NCBI GenBank assembly: GCA_028821195.1
Contig: JAPPHB010000064.1
Coordinates: forward strand, 1 to 64,000
Direction of reading: 5' to 3'
From: Gammaproteobacteria bacterium
GTDB taxonomy: Bacteria > Gemmatimonadota > Gemmatimonadetes > Longimicrobiales > Gaopeijiaceae
Length of the DNA: 64,000 nucleotides
Within the stretch, counting starts at the first letter, position 1, and every line of letters begins with the position of its first letter. Below the pieces are notes generated by a model. The model worked only from the letters and a program-made list of their open reading frames with translations. It did not search any database and had not been told where the DNA came from. This document shows, piece by piece, positions 58,341 to 64,000 of this stretch. The position numbers and the translations under genes are program-made.

Positions 58341-58575
58341 GCGTAGCGCGGCCAAGGAACTGGCACGCGTGCCCCAGCAGGACAGGGTTCGGATCGTGGA
58401 GGCCATCGACCGCCTGGCCCAATGGCCTCATACCGGTTCCCCCCTCAAGGGGCAACATCGCGGACTCCGCCGAGTTCGCGTCGGCTCCTACCGAGTGATC
58501 TACGAAGTAATGGATGAAGTGCTTATCGTGCTGGTAGTGCGAGTGGCTCATCGGCGGGATGTCTACCGCAACTGA
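58318..58575 (+). CDS. RelE/ParE family toxin
   Basis: VQIKRSAAKELARVPQQDRVRIVEAIDRLAQWPHTGSPLKGQHRGLRRVRVGSYRVIYEVMDEVLIVLVVRVAHRRDVYR; overlaps the antitoxin gene by 23 bp. Confidence 0.92.
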   Translation: MTFSVQIKRSAAKELARVPQQDRVRIVEAIDRLAQWPHTGSPLKGQHRGLRRVRVGSYRVIYEVMDEVLIVLVVRVAHRRDVYRN

Positions 58576-58624
58576 ATCAAGCGCCAGGATCATCAAGACC
58601 TGCGAATCACAACAAAAGGATCCC

Positions 58625-59227
58625 ATGACTCAGCCTCGCCCTAATTCCGGTCCTCTTCTCGTGATCCTCCTTGCGGCATGTGGAACAGGCGAAGCGCCGA
58701 ACGCGGATGGCGCCCGAGCGTCGGATGGCTCGCCGACATCGCACGACTCCCATGCCTTGCACGCGTCCGGGGACGTGGCGGCGGGTGGTGCCAGCGAGGC
58801 GACCACGACCTTGGCGACTTCGTCCACACGGGCCGTCGCCGATGCCCTCCCCACTGCGCTCGTCTACAAGACGCCGTCCTGCGGCTGCTGCAACCTGTGG
58901 GTCGATCACATGCGCGAGGCCGGCTTCGAGGTGGATGCACGGAACCTGAACGACCTCATCCCGGTGAAGATCGACGCGGGCGTGCCGCCGCGGATGTCGT
59001 CGTGCCACACCGCGCTGATCGACGGCTACGTCGTCGAGGGCCACATCCCGGCCGAGCACGTCAAGCGGCTGCTGGAGGAGCGGCCAGACGTCGTCGGCAT
59101 CGCAGTGCCGGGCATGCCGATCGGCTCCCCTGGGATGGAAGGGATCGGCGCGCGCCCGTACCAGGTGCTGTCGTGGGATCGCGACGGCAACATGGAGGTC
59201 TACGCGGAGGTCGATCCCCGCCGGTAG
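58625..59227 (+). CDS. DUF411 metal-binding lipoprotein
   Basis: Lipobox LLAACGTG; KTPSCGCCNLWVDHMREAGFEV; GVPPRMSSCHTALIDGYVVEGHIPAEHVKRLL. Confidence 0.9.
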   Translation: MTQPRPNSGPLLVILLAACGTGEAPNADGARASDGSPTSHDSHALHASGDVAAGGASEATTTLATSSTRAVADALPTALVYKTPSCGCCNLWVDHMREAGFEVDARNLNDLIPVKIDAGVPPRMSSCHTALIDGYVVEGHIPAEHVKRLLEERPDVVGIAVPGMPIGSPGMEGIGARPYQVLSWDRDGNMEVYAEVDPRR

Positions 59228-59351
59228 GCGATATGCACTCCGTGGGGAGTGCGTCGACGGGCTGCTTTGTGAGCCTGAACGTCTCTCCGTCGACAAGCGC
59301 GCTCGTCGCGCGCCCTTGACAGCCCCGGGCGGGGCACCACATTCTCACCCA

Positions 59352-59473
59352 ACTCATCGAGACCGGCTGAGGGACTGGCCCTTTGAAGCCGGGGCAACCG
59401 GATCGTTTTCTCTGGAGAGCGATCAGCGGTGCCAACTCCCGCGGATTCCCGTGATGGAATCCGAGAGATGAGT
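59352..59473 (+). ncRNA. SAM-I (S-box) riboswitch
   Basis: P1 ACTCATC/GATGAGT perfect 7 bp; GAGGGACTGGCCCTTTGAAGCC; GGGGCAACCGG; GCGGTGCCAACTCC; GAGAGATGAGT; lies upstream of metX-metB. Confidence 0.95.
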
Positions 59474-59540
59474 GCCTCGGTCGGCTTGGCCGCCCGGCGC
59501 ATCCAGGGGTTGGCATCGCGCCAACCTGTGGAGAGCCAGG

Positions 59541-60650
59541 ATGCGAGCGACGACCTCCCCTCCCCAAGCGTTCCCGCTTCCGTACCCGCCTGCCCGCAAC
59601 GGGGACGTTCCGGACCTTAGGCAGCCACCGCGCGCCCATGCACTTCCGCCTGCCCGGCGTGGGGCGGTCTACATGCGCCCCGGCTGGAAGCCGGAGCTCG
59701 AGCCGGAAATGGCGGCGCGTTTCCGGGTTCCCTTCGAGGTCGCGGGGCCGGAGGACGCCCCGCTGCTGGTGGCCATGGGCGGGATTTCGGCGAGCCGGCA
59801 CGTGTCGTCCAACGCCAAGGATCGCTCCGAAGGCTGGTGGCGGAGGATCGTCGGACCGGGGCTCGCCATCGACTCGCGCGAGTGGCGCGTCCTCGGCATC
59901 GACTTCATCGGCGCACCGGGCACCATCGAGCCCGTTGGACGCGACGGGTCCCGCACGCAGTTCCACATCACACCGGGGGACCAGGCGGACGCGGTGGTGG
60001 CCGTGCTGGACCACCTCGGCGAAAAGAAGGTCCATCGGGCCGTGGGCGCCTCCTACGGGGGCAACGCCGCGCTGGCCCTGGGCATCCGGTATCCGGCGCG
60101 TGCGGAAGGCGTCGTCGTCATTGCAGCCGCCCACCGCCCCCATCCCCTCGGGACCGGGGTGCGCAGCGTGCAGCGCGCGATCCTCGAGTTCGCACGCGAC
60201 CAGGGCCGCGAAGCCGACGGCGTGGCCATCGCGAGGGCGCTGGCCTTCACCACCTACAAGACCGACGCGGGACTGGACGCGCGCTTCCCCTTCGAGGCCG
60301 ACCTCTCGAGCGGCAAACCGGTCCACCCGGTGGACCGCTACCTGTGGAAGCGCGGACGGGCGTTCGCCGGGCGCTTCGATGCGAGAACCTACCTGACATT
60401 GTGCGCGTCGATCGATCTGTGCGACCTCCGGCCCGAGGAGCTGACGGTCCCCTCCTGGCTGATCGCCTGGGAGGAGGACAGGTCGGTGCCGCTCTGGCTG
60501 GTCGAGGAGATGCACCGGCGGACCGGCGCCCGTTCGCGCCTTCGGATACTCCATTCAGACGGCGGGCACGACGCCTTTCTCCTTCACGCACCCGAATACC
60601 AGACCGCCCTGCGGGAGAGCCTCGAGCTTTCCGTCGCACAGGAGGCATAG
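59541..60650 (+). CDS. metX: homoserine O-acyltransferase (MetX family)
   Basis: FEVAGPEDAPLLVAMGGISASRHV; VHRAVGASYGGNAALALGIRYP; EDRSVPLWLVEEMHRR, HSDGGHDAFLLH; downstream of a SAM riboswitch. Confidence 0.88.
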   Translation: MRATTSPPQAFPLPYPPARNGDVPDLRQPPRAHALPPARRGAVYMRPGWKPELEPEMAARFRVPFEVAGPEDAPLLVAMGGISASRHVSSNAKDRSEGWWRRIVGPGLAIDSREWRVLGIDFIGAPGTIEPVGRDGSRTQFHITPGDQADAVVAVLDHLGEKKVHRAVGASYGGNAALALGIRYPARAEGVVVIAAAHRPHPLGTGVRSVQRAILEFARDQGREADGVAIARALAFTTYKTDAGLDARFPFEADLSSGKPVHPVDRYLWKRGRAFAGRFDARTYLTLCASIDLCDLRPEELTVPSWLIAWEEDRSVPLWLVEEMHRRTGARSRLRILHSDGGHDAFLLHAPEYQTALRESLELSVAQEA

Positions 60651-60653
60651 ACC

Positions 60654-61988
60654 ATGAAAGAGCACTGTACCCGAGAGGGGAACGTCGCCGGGAGTGACCT
60701 CGGCGCGACGACACCCGGTCCCGATGGCAAGGGCCGCATCTCCGCGCGGGCAACTGAAGTCGTCCGGGCCGGGCTCGCCTCGGACACCGCCTATGGGGCG
60801 GTCATGCCCCCGCTCTATCTGTCGAGCAACTTCCGCTTCGCCGGGCTCGAGGACCCGCCGCCATACGACTATACCCGATCCGGCAATCCCACCCGCGAAC
60901 ATCTCACCGGCGCGCTGGCCCAACTGGAAAGTGGCGTGGGCGCGGTGGCGACCTCCTCCGGAATGTCTGCGGTGGGCGTCGTCCTCAACCTGGTGCACGC
61001 CGATGACCTGGTGGTGGCGCCGCACGACTGCTACGGAGGGACGCACCGCCTGCTGGTTGGCCTAGAGCGTCAGGGCCGGTTGCGTGTGCGCTTCGTGGAC
61101 TTCACGGACCCGGCTTCGCTCGCGGCGGGGCTGGAGCAGGAGCCTCGCATGATCTGGGTCGAGACGCCCAGCAACCCGCTGCTGCGCATCACCGACCTGG
61201 CCGCGGTGGCGCGCGAGGCCCGGCGCGTCGGAGCGATCGCCGTCGCCGACAACACCTTCCTCTCCCCTGCGCTCCAGCAGCCCATCGACTTCGGCTTCGA
61301 TCTGGTCGTGCACTCGACGACCAAGTTCATCAACGGCCACAGCGATGTCGTGGGCGGCGCGGTGATCGCGGCCAGCGACGAACTCTTCGAGGAGATCGCG
61401 TGGTGGACCAACGCCACCGGCGCGGCCCAGAGTCCCTTCGACAGCTACCTGGCGCTGCGCGGCGTGCGCACGCTGTTCGCCCGCACCCGCATCCACGAGG
61501 AGAACACCAGCGCGGTCGTCGATCTGCTCGCGTCGCATCCCGCGGTCGCCCGGGTCTACTACCCGGGGCTTACGACGCACCCCGGCCACGACCTCGCCCG
61601 CCGCCAGCAGTCCGGATACGGCAGCCTGTTCAGCTTCGAGCTGAACGGCGGGCGCGCGGCAGCCGAAGAGCTCCTCGCCCGGCTTCTCCTGTTCACCCTG
61701 GCCGAGTCGCTGGGCGGCGTCGAGAGCCTCATTTGCCATCCGGCCACGATGACCCACGCGGCCATGGACGAGGCCGCCCAGGCCATCGCGGGGATCGGCA
61801 AGGGCCTGCTCCGCGTCTCCGTCGGCATCGAGTCGGCGGACGACCTGGTCGCTGACCTGGACCAGGCGCTGCCCGCGTGTCGGGTAGCGGCGCCCGGACG
61901 AAGCGCCCATTCGGCCGATGTCGTGCCCATCGGTTCGGTCGCGGGTGAGCCCGGTGTGCCGCGGGCGGGCATCGGGAGAATCGGTTGA
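60654..61988 (+). CDS. metB: Cys/Met metabolism PLP enzyme (cystathionine gamma-synthase / O-acylhomoserine sulfhydrylase)
   Basis: YDYTRSGNPTREHLTGALAQLE; ATSSGMSAVGVVLNLV; HSTTKFINGHSDVVGGAV; ESLICHPATMTHAAM. Confidence 0.9.
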   Translation: MKEHCTREGNVAGSDLGATTPGPDGKGRISARATEVVRAGLASDTAYGAVMPPLYLSSNFRFAGLEDPPPYDYTRSGNPTREHLTGALAQLESGVGAVATSSGMSAVGVVLNLVHADDLVVAPHDCYGGTHRLLVGLERQGRLRVRFVDFTDPASLAAGLEQEPRMIWVETPSNPLLRITDLAAVAREARRVGAIAVADNTFLSPALQQPIDFGFDLVVHSTTKFINGHSDVVGGAVIAASDELFEEIAWWTNATGAAQSPFDSYLALRGVRTLFARTRIHEENTSAVVDLLASHPAVARVYYPGLTTHPGHDLARRQQSGYGSLFSFELNGGRAAAEELLARLLLFTLAESLGGVESLICHPATMTHAAMDEAAQAIAGIGKGLLRVSVGIESADDLVADLDQALPACRVAAPGRSAHSADVVPIGSVAGEPGVPRAGIGRIG

Positions 61989-62001
61989 TCGGCAGGCGTC
62001 C

Positions 62002-63222
62002 CTACATCGCGGTCGGCGTTCGCGCGAGGGTCAACACCTGAGGGTGCTCCACGCCCAGTTCGTCCGTCCAGACCCCGAGGACGGCATCCATGGTGATGTC
62101 CATCACCGCGAAGTCGTCCGGTGCCTCCACGGTGCCGAGCCAAGTGCCGTCCGCATCCAGCACCAGCCATGCCTGGGGCCGGCCCTGCTCGCTCCTTCCC
62201 CGGTAGAGCTCCAGCCAGACCGCTCCCGAAGGGTCCACAAGGATGTCCGCGTAGGCGGGGCGAGCCGCCGGGGCCGGGAGTTCTTCGATGAACCGGCGAA
62301 TTGGCGGGGGGAACGTCGCCCCGGGAGGGAGTTCCACGTCGAACTGGGCCTCCCGCTCCGCAGAGACTTCTTCATCAGTCACGCCCAGCGGATAATCCGG
62401 AATGCGCAGTATGCGAACCACGTCGCCGATCACCGAGAGTTCCCGCACCTCCATCAGATCTGCCGACCCCACCAGAATCACGTCGCCGTTCGCGGCCAGG
62501 TGTCCCTCCCTGCCGAACAACGGAGGACCCAGGATCGGCCGATCGTCGATCACCCGTCGTACTTCCTCATAGCCAGCGATCAAGCCGACGCTGTCGATGC
62601 GCGCGCCGCTCAGGTCGTAACGCAGCAGAGCGCTCGAACCTCGAATGATCTGAGGCCCGGGCTCGATTTCCGTGAGCGAGCGGACTTCCACTAGGACCGT
62701 TCCGTCACGAAGGTCATGAAGGTCGAAGACGCGGTCCGCCACATCGAAGGTGTGCGTCGGCACCAGATCGGGCGTGAACACGGTGACCCGGCCTCGCTGG
62801 TCGAGCGCGAGAATCCGGTCCGCCGATGGCTCCACCTTCGAGAGGTTCCGAAACTCGCCCGGCCCGTCTCCGGTGCCTCCGACGGATCCCAGGAATTCTC
62901 CGCTTGACGAATAGAGGCGCACCTCCTGCGAACCTCGGTCGGCAACCATCAACGATCCATCCGGACGCTGCCGGACGTCGCGGACGCGGAAGAACTCGTG
63001 GGAGGGACCGCTCCCGGAGCGCGTCAGGTCGACAAGGGGATCCGGATCGATGCTCTGCAGGCTGGAATCACCCCACAGCGGTCTCAGCGCCTCGATGATT
63101 CGGACACCGGCGCTGTCTCGCTGAACGACCAGGGACGGAACCGGGTCCGGGGCATTGCACGACACGAGACCGGAGACGAGGAGAACCGCGACGGGCTGCA
63201 GAACAGATCTGGCTCTAGGCAC
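62002..63222 (-). CDS. 6-bladed beta-propeller lipoprotein
   Basis: GTG start; lipobox GLVSCNAP; LRDVRQRPDGSLMVADRGSQEVRLYSSSGEFLGSVGGTGDGPGEFRNLSKVE. Confidence 0.8.
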   Translation of the reverse strand: MPRARSVLQPVAVLLVSGLVSCNAPDPVPSLVVQRDSAGVRIIEALRPLWGDSSLQSIDPDPLVDLTRSGSGPSHEFFRVRDVRQRPDGSLMVADRGSQEVRLYSSSGEFLGSVGGTGDGPGEFRNLSKVEPSADRILALDQRGRVTVFTPDLVPTHTFDVADRVFDLHDLRDGTVLVEVRSLTEIEPGPQIIRGSSALLRYDLSGARIDSVGLIAGYEEVRRVIDDRPILGPPLFGREGHLAANGDVILVGSADLMEVRELSVIGDVVRILRIPDYPLGVTDEEVSAEREAQFDVELPPGATFPPPIRRFIEELPAPAARPAYADILVDPSGAVWLELYRGRSEQGRPQAWLVLDADGTWLGTVEAPDDFAVMDITMDAVLGVWTDELGVEHPQVLTLARTPTAM

Positions 63223-63299
63223 GGGCGCCTCACGATTGCGGGTGGACGATGGGCGGACCGCTTTATTGCCCGCGCGGCCAGCGCCGGAGAAGCGATGGG

Positions 63300-63328
63300 A
63301 TCGTAGCGGCCCCAACGGGTCTCGGCAA
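63300..63328 (-). promoter_or_regulatory. candidate promoter for the leftward beta-propeller gene: TTGCCG-N17-TACGAT
   Basis: Reverse strand reading; 17-nt spacer; upstream of the 63222 GTG start. Confidence 0.5.
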
Positions 63329-63360
63329 AGGACTCCGGAATCATTCTACGAAGACCCTCG

Positions 63361-63389
63361 TTGACATCCGGGGAACCATCGGCTACAGT
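63361..63389 (+). promoter_or_regulatory. candidate blaI promoter TTGACA-N17-TACAGT
   Basis: Exact -35 consensus, 17-nt spacer, flanked by dyads. Confidence 0.7.
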
Positions 63390-63396
63390 TCTGACT

Positions 63397-63410
63397 ACGA
63401 AGACCTTCGT
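63397..63410. promoter_or_regulatory. operator-like dyad ACGAAG-AC-CTTCGT
   Basis: Perfect 6-2-6 inverted repeat; imperfect second copy ACGAAG-AC-CCTCGT at 63348-63361. Confidence 0.72.
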
Positions 63411-63513
63411 GAAGCGAGGGCCCGGAGATGGGCTCGAGAGCCGGAGAATCGTTCAAAGCCGACGAGTGAGATGGTTCAATCGGGCGACAGCTGGACGGTG
63501 CGGGGAGCGCAAC

Positions 63514-63921
63514 ATGCCAAGTGAATCAGCCGAATCGAGACGGGAACCGAATCGATTCACCCACCGCGAACTTGACATCATGAGCGTCCTCTGGCGCCGG
63601 GGCTCGGGGACGGTGGCGGAGGTCCGGGACGTCCTCGGGGAGGATGTCGGCTATACGACCGTTCTCAAGATGCTGCAGATCCTGGAGGGCAAGAACGCGG
63701 TTCGCCATGAGAAGGAAGGACGGGCCCACCGCTACTACCCACTGGTCGAATCCGCCGACGCAGGCGGCAGTGCCCTCAAGCGGGTCATGAACAAGATCTT
63801 CCACGGTTCCGCGGAGCTGCTGCTGGCGACGCTGGTCGAGAACCGGGAATTCAGTGACGAGGAGATCGAGCGCTTGCGGTCCATCCTGGATCGTGCCCAG
63901 GAGAAGGAAGACGAAAGATGA
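63514..63921 (+). CDS. BlaI/MecI/CopY family transcriptional regulator
   Basis: FTHRELDIMSVLWRRGSGTVAEVRDVLGEDVGYTTVLKMLQILEGKNAVRHEKEGRAHRYYPLV. Confidence 0.94.
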   Translation: MPSESAESRREPNRFTHRELDIMSVLWRRGSGTVAEVRDVLGEDVGYTTVLKMLQILEGKNAVRHEKEGRAHRYYPLVESADAGGSALKRVMNKIFHGSAELLLATLVENREFSDEEIERLRSILDRAQEKEDER

Positions 63922-64000
63922 TCTTCTGGTGGATGGGCTACGCGGCCGGAATCGGTGTCCTGCTGGCGGTCGGCGGCTGGGCCGGCGAGCGACTCTGCGA
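63918..64000 (+). CDS. start of a membrane protein, probable M56/BlaR1-like (truncated by window edge)
   Basis: ATGA overlap with blaI; MIFWWMGYAAGIGVLLAVGGWAGERLC; assigned mainly by context. Confidence 0.6.
   Translation, partial: MIFWWMGYAAGIGVLLAVGGWAGERLC

Noticed and set aside
1-64000. CRISPR arrays, IS elements, prophage or integrated island
   Set aside because: No regularly spaced repeats, transposase/integrase motifs or terminal inverted repeats noticed on reading; composition looks uniform.

Overview
This 64 kb window is high-GC and densely coding. It looks like ordinary chromosome from a bacterium of Gemmatimonadota-like character; the taxon is an inference from GC-rich SusC/SusD genes, several S9 peptidases and many lipoproteins. 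I found no rRNA, complete tRNA, CRISPR array, IS element or prophage. The ORF track is full of antisense shadow ORFs. I kept about 55 genes that have recognisable domains, sensible starts, or 1-4 bp stop/start coupling with a neighbour. Main content: SusCD; three S9 peptidases; MurB; a PQQ-type quinoprotein; a MATE/LON/hydrolase cluster; a long coupled operon suggestive of 3-keto-glycoside metabolism (Gfo/Idh/MocA, DUF1080, M20, sugar isomerase, GMC oxidoreductase, gluconate-DH subunit 3, FHS-type MFS, Gfo/Idh/MocA, PLP decarboxylase, sugar isomerase); a HmuY/TonB receptor pair; DUF3299 plus an ABC transporter; thrB/thrC; tandem duplicated cupins; ilvE; SPFH/NfeD; an RHH/RelE toxin-antitoxin; a SAM-I riboswitch ahead of metX-metB; and a BlaI/M56 operon at the right edge. 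The observation I rate highest is cis-regulatory. A perfect 6-2-6 dyad, ACGAAG-N2-CTTCGT, lies just downstream of a TTGACATCCG...TAC promoter both at the blaI operon and 14 kb away at a beta-propeller lipoprotein gene. This predicts a small BlaI/M56-controlled beta-propeller regulon. All calls come from reading the sequence; no searches were run.
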